This document shows, piece by piece, positions 8,379 to 18,498 of a stretch of 18,498 nucleotides of DNA. The position numbers were made by a program, and so were the translations under genes. The notes under the pieces are model-generated. The model saw only the letters and a program-made list of their open reading frames with translations, did no database searches and was not told where the DNA came from. The stretch is from Solimonas sp040754295 (GTDB lineage Bacteria > Pseudomonadota > Gammaproteobacteria > Nevskiales > Nevskiaceae): positions 1 to 18,498 of the forward strand of contig JBFMCQ010000072.1 of NCBI GenBank assembly GCA_040754295.1. Direction: 5' to 3'. Within the stretch, counting starts at the first letter, position 1. Each line of letters begins with the position of its first letter.

Positions 8379-9278
8379 TCAAGCGGAATCGGAGTTCAGC
8401 TGCGGCCCGCGACCCCAATGAAGCTTGTTTCGCAGAATGTTGAAATAGCTGTAATTCCTGGGATGGATCAGGGCCATCCGCGAGGCCGCCGGGCGCACTT
8501 CGAGGATGTCGCCGCTGCTAAGCGTCTCGCTGTTCTGTCCGTCGCAGGTGCACATCGCCAGGGGCTCGTCGGCACCGCGCAGCACGACGCGTACCGTCTG
8601 CCGCGCAGCGACGACGATCGGCCGGTCCGACAGCGTGTGCGGACAGATCGGCACCAGCGCGATGGCCTCGAGCGCCGGGTGCACGACCGGGCCGCCGCCC
8701 GACAGCGCATAGGCGGTCGAGCCGGTCGGCGACGAGACGATGAAGCCGTCGGCGCGGTGCTGCGAGATGAACTCGTCGTCCAGCCAGGTCTCGAACTCGA
8801 GCATGCGGATCGCCGCCTGGTTGCGGATGACGACGTCGTTGATCGCGAGAAACGGTCCCGCGCTGCTGCCGCTGCGCCTGATGCGCGCTTCGAGCATCAG
8901 CCGCTCCTCGCGCACGTAGTCGCCGGCGAAGACCGCGTCGAGCGCTTCGGTGATCTCACCGGGCGCGACGTCGACCATGAAGCCGAGCCGGCCCTGGTTC
9001 ACGCCCAGGATCGGCACGCCGGCGGGTGTGACCGCACGTGCTGCCGACAGCAGCGTGCCGTCACCGCCGACGACGACGACCAGATCGCAGCGCTGCGCCA
9101 TTGCCGCGCGGCTGACGCGCGCGACGTCGGCCGGACAGGCTTCGAGGCCGGGGGCGTCCGCCTCGATCAGCACGCTGCGGCCCAGCTCGCGGAGCTTGTT
9201 GCAGAGCTGCAGCAGCGTCGGCGCCACGCGGATGTCGCTGCGCCGGCCGACCAGTCCTACCGTGCGGAACTCGGACAT
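8379..9278 (-). CDS. nadK: NAD kinase
   Basis: This enzyme phosphorylates NAD to NADP using ATP (or polyphosphate). The 299-residue protein carries the catalytic GGDGT at 71-75, the glycine-rich NQGRLGFMVDV, the NDVVIRN motif, and the nucleotide-binding SSPTGSTAYALSGGGPVVHP. I chose the ATG at 9278 (MSEFRTVGLVGR), which fits the family N-terminus. The frame extends to a GTG at 9326, but that extension is not family-like. It is the first gene of a nadK-recN pair and diverges from hrcA across about 114 bases. Confidence 0.95.
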   Translation of the reverse strand: MSEFRTVGLVGRRSDIRVAPTLLQLCNKLRELGRSVLIEADAPGLEACPADVARVSRAAMAQRCDLVVVVGGDGTLLSAARAVTPAGVPILGVNQGRLGFMVDVAPGEITEALDAVFAGDYVREERLMLEARIRRSGSSAGPFLAINDVVIRNQAAIRMLEFETWLDDEFISQHRADGFIVSSPTGSTAYALSGGGPVVHPALEAIALVPICPHTLSDRPIVVAARQTVRVVLRGADEPLAMCTCDGQNSETLSSGDILEVRPAASRMALIHPRNYSYFNILRNKLHWGRGPQLNSDSA

Positions 9279-9355
9279 GCGTGTGCGCTGAATGCCGGGG
9301 AGCCGAAAACCGGCGAAAGGTAGCACGAAAAGCTGCGGGCGATGCCGCTGCGGCT

Positions 9356-9384
9356 ATTGAAAACCGTGCTGAACTCCTTCATTT
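9356..9384 (+). promoter_or_regulatory. Possible sigma-32-type heat-shock promoter of hrcA
   Basis: ATTGAAA (9356-9362), a 14-base spacer and CTTCATTT (9377-9384) resemble the heat-shock promoter consensus CTTGAAA / CCCCATnT: six of seven in the -35 and six of eight in the -10. Transcription would begin around 9390-9393, essentially at the hrcA ATG, which would make the message leaderless or nearly so. It is also a passable sigma-70 site. Confidence 0.45.
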
Positions 9385-9392
9385 TTCGATAC

Positions 9393-10430
9393 ATGTCTCA
9401 CTCGCTCGACCCGCGCGCCGCAGAGCTGCTCAAGCTGCTCGTGGAACGCTACATCCTCGACGGCCAGCCCGTCGGCTCGCGCACGCTGGCGCGCATGGGC
9501 GGACTCGGGCTGTCGCCGGCGACGATCCGCAACGTGATGTCGGATCTCGACGAACTCGGTTTCGTCGCCTCGCCGCACACGTCCGCGGGCCGCGTGCCGA
9601 CGACGCGCGGCTATCGCTACTTCGTCGACAGCCTGCTGGCGCCCGAGTCGCTCGGCGACGAGGAGCTGGAGCAGATCGTCGGCGAGCTGCTGCCCGGCGA
9701 CCGTAGCGCGTCCGACCTGGTGCAGGCGGCCTCGAACGTGCTGTCGCGGCTCACGCACATGGCCGGCGTCGTCACGGTGCCGCGCCGCAACCTGGCGATC
9801 CTGCGGCGCATCGAGTTTCTGCCGCTGTCCGGCAATCGCGTGCTGGCGATCCTCGTCGTCAACCAGCACGAGGTGCAGAACCGCGTCGTGCACACCGAGC
9901 GCGCGTTCGGTGCCGACGAGCTGGAGCGCTACGCGAGCCTGCTCAACGAGCACTTCGCCGGACGCGACCTGATCAGCCTGCGCAATGCGCTGGCGCAGGA
10001 GGCCGGCGAGATGCAGGCGCGCATCAACACGATGCTGCGCGAGGCGGCGGCGATGGCGGAGCACGCGCTGCGCGACGGCGAGACCGCCGACTACGTCGTC
10101 GCCGGCGGCTCCAATCTGATGGCCTTCGAGGAGCTCGCCGACGTCAAGCGCCTGCGCGGGCTGTTCGACGCGCTGGATCGCAAGCGCGATCTGCTGAGCC
10201 TGTTCGATCAGTGCCTGCAGTCCGACGGCCTGCAGATCTTCATCGGCGACGAGTCCGGCTATCGCGTGCTCGACGAATGCAGCGTGGTGACCGCGCCGTA
10301 CTACGTCGACGGCCGCGTTGCCGGCGTGCTCGGCGTGATCGGCCCGACGCGGATGTCGTACTCGCGGATCATCCCGCTGGTACAGGAGACCGCTCGCGCG
10401 CTGTCGGCGGGCTTGAAACGCGACGGCTGA
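9393..10430 (+). CDS. hrcA: Heat-inducible transcription repressor HrcA
   Basis: HrcA binds CIRCE operators and represses chaperone genes; its activity depends on GroEL. The 345-residue protein starts MSHSLDPRAAELLKLLVERY and has the N-terminal winged helix with GLSPATIRNVMSDLDELGFV, followed by SPHTSAGRVPTTRGYRYFVD, a highly conserved HrcA segment. The C-terminal part carries ALRDGETADYVVAGGSNLM and GVLGVIGPTRMSYSRIIPLV. An upstream in-frame ATG at 9342 would add 17 residues (MPLRLLKTV...). I prefer 9393 because it fits the family length and the upstream one lies within the promoter-like stretch. Neither start has a good Shine-Dalgarno. It is the first gene of the chaperone cluster. I found no CIRCE element in the window. 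Confidence 0.95.
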   Translation: MSHSLDPRAAELLKLLVERYILDGQPVGSRTLARMGGLGLSPATIRNVMSDLDELGFVASPHTSAGRVPTTRGYRYFVDSLLAPESLGDEELEQIVGELLPGDRSASDLVQAASNVLSRLTHMAGVVTVPRRNLAILRRIEFLPLSGNRVLAILVVNQHEVQNRVVHTERAFGADELERYASLLNEHFAGRDLISLRNALAQEAGEMQARINTMLREAAAMAEHALRDGETADYVVAGGSNLMAFEELADVKRLRGLFDALDRKRDLLSLFDQCLQSDGLQIFIGDESGYRVLDECSVVTAPYYVDGRVAGVLGVIGPTRMSYSRIIPLVQETARALSAGLKRDG

Positions 10431-10439
10431 TCCCCACTA
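10412..10439 (+). promoter_or_regulatory. Sigma-32 heat-shock promoter for grpE-dnaK-dnaJ
   Basis: CTTGAAA (10412-10418), exactly 13 bases, then CCCCACTA (10432-10439). The -35 is a perfect match to the sigma-32 (RpoH) consensus CTTGAAA, and the -10 matches CCCCATnT at five core positions, with the same 13-base spacer as known dnaK promoters. The -35 lies in the last codons of hrcA and the -10 just after its stop. The start point would be near 10446, leaving a leader of about 107 bases before grpE. Confidence 0.8.
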
Positions 10440-10495
10440 GGACAACAGGGCCGCGGCGCCGCAGGTCGAGCGCCGGTATCATTGCGCCCCACGCG

Positions 10496-10514
10496 CGCCG
10501 CCACCCCGGCGGCG
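10496..10514 (+). other. GC hairpin in the grpE leader
   Basis: CGCCGCC (10496-10502) and GGCGGCG (10508-10514) form a 7-bp all-GC stem with the 5-base loop ACCCC, about 38 bases before the grpE ATG. It is not followed by a T-run, so it is not an intrinsic terminator. It could stabilise the message made from the heat-shock promoter at 10412 or partly separate hrcA from grpE expression. Confidence 0.35.
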
Positions 10515-10552
10515 GTCGCCCGAATCCATTTCCAATCCCAAGCGCACGGATC

Positions 10553-11104
10553 ATGAGCGAACAAGCGGAGCACCACGAATCCACGGACACGGCCGGCGCG
10601 CGAACGCCGGCGGAAGAGATCGAGGACCTCAGGGCGCGGCTGGCGCAGACCGAGGTGCAGGCCCAGGCCGCGCGCGACGCGCAGCTGCGCGCGATGGCGG
10701 ATCTCGAAAACACGCGGCGGCGCCTGGAGCGCGAGGCGCAGGCCAGCGCGAGGTACGGCGCCGAAAAGCTGCTCGGCGAGCTGCTGGCCGTCTGCGACAG
10801 CCTCGAGCTGGGGCTGAAGGCTGCCGGCGAGGCCGACGGCGCCACCAAGGCGCTCGCCGAGGGCATGCAGCTGACCTACCGGCAGCTGATGAGCGTGCTG
10901 GAGAAGCACGGCGTGAAGCAGATCGACCCCACCGGCCAGCCGTTCAATCCCGACTTTCACCAGGCGATGACGATGGTCGAGTCCGCCGACGTCGCGCCCA
11001 ACCACGTGCTCAGCGTGATGCAGAAGGGTTATTCGCTGCACGAGCGCCTGCTCCGGCCGGCGATGGTCGTCGTCGCCAGGGCGCCGGCGCCGCCGGCCTC
11101 TTGA
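10553..11104 (+). CDS. grpE: GrpE, nucleotide exchange factor of DnaK
   Basis: This protein releases ADP from DnaK so that substrates can be let go. The 183-residue protein has an acidic, disordered N-terminus, a long coiled coil (~20-80, AEEIEDLRARLAQTEVQAQA onward), and the C-terminal beta domain with GVKQIDPTGQPFNPDFHQAM and VMQKGYSLHERLLRPAMVVV, both hallmarks of GrpE. The open frame extends well upstream inside hrcA in another frame, so I place the start at the ATG at 10553 (MSEQAEHHES), which gives normal length. The ribosome site (ACGGA) is weak. It follows hrcA by 122 bases and precedes dnaK by 60. Confidence 0.95.
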   Translation: MSEQAEHHESTDTAGARTPAEEIEDLRARLAQTEVQAQAARDAQLRAMADLENTRRRLEREAQASARYGAEKLLGELLAVCDSLELGLKAAGEADGATKALAEGMQLTYRQLMSVLEKHGVKQIDPTGQPFNPDFHQAMTMVESADVAPNHVLSVMQKGYSLHERLLRPAMVVVARAPAPPAS

Positions 11105-11164
11105 AATTGCGGCCCGCGCCGCCAGTAACTCCACAGTTGCAATCCAGGATTTTCGGAGCACCCC

Positions 11165-13093
<1,929 letters not shown>

Positions 13094-13103
13094 GCGCCGC
13101 CGC

Positions 13104-13191
13104 CGGGAATCGGGAATGGGGAATCGGGAATCGTTGAAGCCATGATGCCTCCAGCTTTTTACGATTCCCGATTCTCGATTCCCGATTCCCG
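13104..13191 (+). repeat. Palindromic heptamer repeat between dnaK and dnaJ
   Basis: The left arm (13104-13134) is four tandem heptamers of CGGGAAT type (the third is GGGGAAT) plus CGT. The right arm (13161-13191) is ACG plus four heptamers of ATTCCCG type (the second is ATTCTCG). The arms pair at 30 of 31 positions as RNA (one G-U pair, one G-G mismatch) around a 26-base loop that can add a short AAGC/GCTT stem. Similar GGGAATC-type intergenic repeats are, as I recall, common in Xanthomonadales genomes. The right arm ends 3 bases before the dnaJ ATG, so the normal place for a ribosome-binding site lies in this repeat; no Shine-Dalgarno is present there. Confidence 0.9.
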
Positions 13192-13198
13192 TCCATGA
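13142..13198 (+). CDS. Possible 18-codon mini-ORF ending on the dnaJ start codon
   Basis: Starting ATGATG at 13142 in the loop of the palindromic repeat, this frame encodes MMPPAFYDSRFSIPDSRP and ends in TGA at 13196-13198, which overlaps the dnaJ ATG (13195-13197) as ATGA. Such overlaps are used for termination-reinitiation coupling. No strong Shine-Dalgarno precedes it, and its C-terminal half is simply the right arm of the repeat, so it may be coincidental. It lies in the same frame as dnaK, whose stop is at 13091-13093. Confidence 0.25.
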   Translation: MMPPAFYDSRFSIPDSRP

Positions 13199-14328
13199 GC
13201 AAGCGCGACTACTACGAGATCCTCGGCGTCTCCAGACAGGCCAGCGAAGACGAGCTCAAGAAGTCCTATCGCCGCATGGCGATGAAGTACCACCCGGACC
13301 GCAATCCGGGCGACAAGGCTGCGGAAGAGAAATTCAAGGAAGCCAGCGAAGCCTACGAAGTGCTGACCGATCCGCAGCGGCGCGCGGTCTACGACAAGTA
13401 CGGCCACGAAGGCCTGCAGCGCGGTGGCGGCGGTGGCTTCGGCGATTTCGGCGGCGCCGGCGGCTTCGCCGACATCTTCGGCGACGTCTTCGCCGACATC
13501 TTCGGCGGCGCACGCGGCGGCGGCGGGCCCCGGCGCGGCGCCGACCTGCGCTACATGATGGAGCTGACGCTCGAGCAGGCGGTCTTCGGCAGCACCGAGA
13601 CGATCCGCATTCCGAGCTGGGTCGAGTGCGAGGCCTGCCACGGGCACGGCACCGCCGACGCCAAGCCGCCGTCGGCATGTCCCACCTGCCACGGCGCCGG
13701 CCAGGTGCGCGTGCAGCAGGGCTTCTTTGTGCTGCAGCAGACCTGCCCGCATTGTCGCGGTCGCGGCACCGCGATCACCGATCCGTGCACGACCTGCCGC
13801 GGCGCCGGCAAGCAGCGCCGCGAGAAGACGCTGGAGGTCAAGATTCCGCCCGGGGTCGACACCGGCGACCGCATCCGCCTGAGCGGCGAAGGCGAGCCGG
13901 GCGAGCGCGGCGCGCCGCCCGGCGATCTGTACGTGCAGATCAACGTCAAGCCGCACGAAGTCTTCGACCGCGACGGCAACGATTTGCATTGCACCGTGCC
14001 GATCTCGATCGTCACCGCGGCGCTCGGCGGCAAGCTCGAGGTGCCGACGCTGGAGGGCCGCGTCGAGATCGACGTGCCGGAAGGCACGCAGAGCGGCCGT
14101 CAGTTCCGGCTGCGCGGACGCGGCGTGCGCTCGGTACGCAGCGCGCATGCCGGCGACCTGTACTGCAACGTCATCGTCGAGACGCCGGTACGCCTGTCGA
14201 AGACGCAGAAGGAGCTACTGCGGCAGTTCGGCGAAACGCTCGACGCCGAGGGCGGCAAGCACCATCCGGAAGCGAGTTCCTGGCTCGGCAAGGCCAAGCG
14301 CTTCTTCGACGATCTGACCGGCGGTTAG
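13195..14328 (+). CDS. dnaJ: Molecular chaperone DnaJ (Hsp40)
   Basis: This 377-residue type I Hsp40 carries all standard parts: the J domain (1-~70) with HPD at 33-35 in MKYHPDRNPG, a glycine/phenylalanine-rich linker (~78-118), and four zinc-binding repeats with cysteine pairs at 145/148, 162/165, 184/187 and 198/201 (each CxxCxGxG). Two C-terminal substrate-binding domains follow. It stimulates ATP hydrolysis by DnaK and delivers substrates. The start MSKRDYYEILGV is typical, so it is secure even though no Shine-Dalgarno is visible; the upstream region is the 3' arm of a palindromic repeat. It is the last gene of the cluster and converges on the parA-like gene 9 bases away. Confidence 0.97.
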   Translation: MSKRDYYEILGVSRQASEDELKKSYRRMAMKYHPDRNPGDKAAEEKFKEASEAYEVLTDPQRRAVYDKYGHEGLQRGGGGGFGDFGGAGGFADIFGDVFADIFGGARGGGGPRRGADLRYMMELTLEQAVFGSTETIRIPSWVECEACHGHGTADAKPPSACPTCHGAGQVRVQQGFFVLQQTCPHCRGRGTAITDPCTTCRGAGKQRREKTLEVKIPPGVDTGDRIRLSGEGEPGERGAPPGDLYVQINVKPHEVFDRDGNDLHCTVPISIVTAALGGKLEVPTLEGRVEIDVPEGTQSGRQFRLRGRGVRSVRSAHAGDLYCNVIVETPVRLSKTQKELLRQFGETLDAEGGKHHPEASSWLGKAKRFFDDLTGG

Positions 14329-14348
14329 ACCTCGGTTTTAGACCGCCG
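14319..14348. terminator. Possible weak terminator between convergent dnaJ and parA-like genes
   Basis: CGGCGGT (14319-14325) and ACCGCCG (14342-14348) form a 7-bp stem around a 16-base loop that contains both stop codons. The T-run TTTT (14336-14339) lies in the loop and not after the stem, so termination efficiency is doubtful. Confidence 0.3.
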
Positions 14349-15111
14349 CTGCCAGCTCGTCGTAGAGCGCGAGATACTCCTGCGTGACGCGGTGGCTGCG
14401 GTCGAGGAAGATCAGCGGCCGGCAGTGTTCGTGCGACTCCTTGACCTTCACCGAGCTCGACAGCGCCTGATCGAGCACCGGCTGGCCTTCGGCCTTCAGC
14501 TCCTCGACGACGCGCCCCGGCAGCTTGGAGCGCGACTGGAACTGATTGACGACGATGCCTTCGATCTCCAGCTCGTCGTTGTGGTCGGCGCGGATCTCGG
14601 CGACGTTGTCGAGCAGCGCATACAGCGCCTGGCGGGCGAACTCGTCGCAGTCGAACGGGATCAGCACGCGATCGGCGGCGATCAACGCCGTGCGCGAGTA
14701 GAAGTTGAGCGCGGGCGGCGTGTCGATGAAGACCGCGTCGTAGCCGCGCAGCTTGCGCAGCGCGTCGCGGAACTTGTAGATCTTCTGCTTGGCCTCGAGC
14801 TTCACCGCAAGCTCGTCGAGCCGGTCGTCCGCGGCGACGATGTCCAGATTCTCGAACGGTGTGTTGCTCGCATACGTCACGAACGGCGCCGGGCTCAGCG
14901 AGAAGCTCAGCGTCGACTCGAAGAAGTCACCGATCGTGCGATTCGGCCGCACCGGCGCGCCGCCGGTGAGGTACTGCGTCGCGTTGCCCTGCGTGTCGAG
15001 ATCGATGACCAGCGTGCGCAGGCCCTTGGCGGCCGCGATCGCCGCGAGGTTGCAGACGATCGTGGTTTTGCCGACACCACCTTTCTGGTTGAAGACGACT
15101 CGAGTGGTCAT
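14338..15111 (-). CDS. ParA family ATPase (orphan)
   Basis: This 257-residue P-loop ATPase of the ParA/MinD superfamily has the deviant Walker A KGGVGKTT at 10-17 with the signature lysine at 10, TLVIDLDTQGNAT at ~33-45 (Walker A' region), and VFIDTPP at 127-133 (Walker B). There is no N-terminal DNA-binding extension, so it is the short ParA/Soj type. Proteins of this kind move or position cargo such as chromosomes, plasmids or protein clusters over the nucleoid. No parB, centromere repeats or adaptor gene is adjacent in the window, so the cargo is unknown. The Shine-Dalgarno is weak; a TACACT -10-like box lies about 43 bases upstream. It converges on dnaJ. Confidence 0.92.
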   Translation of the reverse strand: MTTRVVFNQKGGVGKTTIVCNLAAIAAAKGLRTLVIDLDTQGNATQYLTGGAPVRPNRTIGDFFESTLSFSLSPAPFVTYASNTPFENLDIVAADDRLDELAVKLEAKQKIYKFRDALRKLRGYDAVFIDTPPALNFYSRTALIAADRVLIPFDCDEFARQALYALLDNVAEIRADHNDELEIEGIVVNQFQSRSKLPGRVVEELKAEGQPVLDQALSSSVKVKESHEHCRPLIFLDRSHRVTQEYLALYDELAAAV

Positions 15112-15153
15112 GGATGCGTCGATGCCTGGGGGCGGCTTGAAAAATGCGCGGCC

Positions 15154-15159
15154 AGTGTA
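15154..15159 (-). promoter_or_regulatory. Possible -10 element of the parA-like gene
   Basis: Minus-strand TACACT (complement of AGTGTA) lies 42 bases upstream of the ATG at 15111. A weak -35 (TTTTCG or ATTTTC) sits 16-17 bases further up. The start point would be near 15147. Confidence 0.3.
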
Positions 15160-15196
15160 CGGGATTTCCGGGACGCGAAAATCACGCCACCTATGC

Positions 15197-15319
15197 TCAG
15201 GCCCGCGTGCCCAGTTCGGTGCGCCGCCCGTTGACGCTGACGCGGCCCGGCTCGATCCAGGCCTCGGCCGCGCACCGAGAGCAGACGCCGGTTTCGCTGA
15301 TGAACTTGTTCAGGCGCAT
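15197..15319 (-). pseudogene. S4-domain fragment of an RluF/RsuA-type pseudouridine synthase
   Basis: A 40-codon frame starts at the ATG at 15319 and ends at TGA 15197-15199. It reads MRLNKFISETGVCSR, then an altered CAAEA, then WIEPGRVSVNGR and TELGTR. This is the N-terminal S4 RNA-binding domain of rRNA/tRNA pseudouridine synthases of the RluF/RsuA group. Normally a catalytic domain of about 200 residues follows; here nothing recognisable follows before the parA-like gene. The conserved READ-type helix after CSR is replaced by CAAEA, creating a CSRC pair. There is no good ribosome site, and the frame begins about 15 bases beyond the acnA terminator. It looks like a decayed remnant, but a functional mini S4 protein is possible. 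S4 identity rests on motif recall. Confidence 0.65.
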
Positions 15320-15334
15320 GGGCTCGCGGCATCG

Positions 15335-15358
15335 AAAAGGGGCGCTTGCGCGCCCCTT
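15335..15358 (-). terminator. Intrinsic terminator of acnA
   Basis: AAGGGGCGC (15337-15345) and GCGCCCCTT (15350-15358) form a perfect 9-bp stem with a TTGC loop. On the minus strand it runs into TTTT then CGAT. It lies 22 bases beyond the acnA stop codon. Confidence 0.8.
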
Positions 15359-15380
15359 CGGATCCCGACCAACCGATGGC

Positions 15381-18053
<2,673 letters not shown>

Positions 18054-18125
18054 GGCTTGGTGCTCCCAGGGGAATGGCTAGAGGTCAGCGGTTACGCGCG
18101 TAGCGCGGCGCGAAAACGGCGCGAA

Positions 18126-18131
18126 ATTATA
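18126..18131 (-). promoter_or_regulatory. -10 element, probable acnA promoter
   Basis: A perfect TATAAT on the minus strand (complement of ATTATA) lies in the 146-base mnmA-acnA gap, an A/T island in otherwise GC-rich DNA. No good -35 is found at 16-18 bases, so an activator may be needed. The message would start near 18119, about 65 bases before the acnA ATG. A small hairpin, GTCC-TTCG-GGAC at 18146-18157, lies just upstream. Confidence 0.45.
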
Positions 18132-18199
18132 ACGGAAACGGACTCGTCCTTCGGGACTTGGGTGCCGCCGGCCGGGTTTTCGCCGGCTTGCCGCGCGGG

Positions 18200-18498
18200 T
18201 TACGCGGTGCGGGCGATCTCGCCGCCGCCAAGACAGCGCTGGCCGTCGTAGAGCACGCAGTACTGCCCGGCCACGACGGCGCGCTGCGGCACGTCGAAGC
18301 GCACTTCGACATCGTCACCGTGCCGCTCGATGGTGCAGGCCTGCAGGGCCTGGCGGTGGCGGATGCGCGCGAGCAGGCGCGTGCCGGCGGCGGGCGGGTC
18401 GGCGAGCCAGTTGAACGCCGCGGTGCGCAGCACGGCGCTCATCAGCCGCGGATGCGCGGGATCCTGCGACGCGATCAGTACGTTGCGCGCGGCGTCCT
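18200..18498 (-). CDS. mnmA: tRNA-specific 2-thiouridylase MnmA, C-terminal part (partial)
   Basis: The last 98 or so codons of a minus-strand gene enter from the right edge with no start in the window. The frame reads NVLIASQDPAHPRLM, then SAVLRTAAFNWL, and ends AGQYCVLYDGQRCLGGGEI-ARTA. This matches the C-terminal beta-barrel of MnmA, where HPRLM and the final LGGG-I are typical. MnmA puts sulfur on the wobble uridine of tRNAs for Lys, Glu and Gln. The catalytic cysteines lie upstream, outside the window. An internal ATG at 18442 is not the start, because the conserved sequence continues before it. The gene ends 146 bases before acnA; no convincing terminator was seen between them. Confidence 0.9.
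   Translation of the reverse strand, partial: DAARNVLIASQDPAHPRLMSAVLRTAAFNWLADPPAAGTRLLARIRHRQALQACTIERHGDDVEVRFDVPQRAVVAGQYCVLYDGQRCLGGGEIARTA

Noticed and set aside
7314..9323. 669-codon plus-strand frame opposite recN/nadK
   Set aside because: Same mirror effect of high third-position GC; no motifs.
9279..9326. Longer nadK starting at GTG 9326
   Set aside because: The extra 16 residues do not match the family N-terminus; the ATG at 9278 gives a normal-length enzyme.

Overview
This 18.5-kb window is GC-rich bacterial chromosome with dense, mostly single-copy housekeeping genes. Gene content and order (nadK-recN divergent from hrcA-grpE-dnaK-dnaJ; a tonB-exbB-exbD-exbD-TPR operon; an ECF sigma/FecR pair), together with GGGAAT-type palindromic heptamer repeats between genes, suggest a gammaproteobacterium near Xanthomonadales/Nevskiales. 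That placement is inference from recalled gene order and repeat style, not from a search.

Layout, left to right. (1) 1-6161, all minus strand: an iron/TonB block. Transcription runs leftward from tonB (6161) through exbB, two exbD paralogues and a secreted TPR protein. A FecI-type sigma factor and a FecR-type anti-sigma/sensor follow, ending in a strong intrinsic terminator at 262-293. The first 65 bases may hold the start of one further leftward gene. (2) 6162-6680: a gene-free gap of about 520 bp. (3) 6681-9278, minus strand: nadK-recN as a two-gene operon. (4) 9393-14328, plus strand: hrcA-grpE-dnaK-dnaJ, the heat-shock chaperone cluster. A near-consensus sigma-32 promoter lies across the hrcA stop codon, and a weaker one lies just before hrcA. 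The dnaK-dnaJ junction contains a large palindromic repeat whose 3' arm occupies the dnaJ ribosome-binding region, plus a mini-ORF that ends on the dnaJ start codon. (5) 14338-18498, minus strand: an orphan ParA-type ATPase, a 40-codon fragment of an S4-domain pseudouridine synthase, aconitase acnA with its terminator, and the C-terminal end of mnmA running off the right edge.

How the genes work together: ExbB/ExbD/TonB convert proton-motive force into energy for outer-membrane TonB-dependent receptors, and the sigma/FecR pair probably senses receptor occupancy and switches on one receptor. HrcA, GrpE, DnaK and DnaJ form the heat-shock repressor and the Hsp70 machine. NadK and RecN supply NADP and double-strand-break repair. 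AcnA is a TCA-cycle enzyme and MnmA modifies tRNA wobble uridines.

I did not find a clearly novel multi-gene system. The least ordinary signals are the dnaK-dnaJ repeat and mini-ORF, the orphan S4 fragment, the two heat-shock promoters, and the self-contained TonB plus sigma/anti-sigma block.
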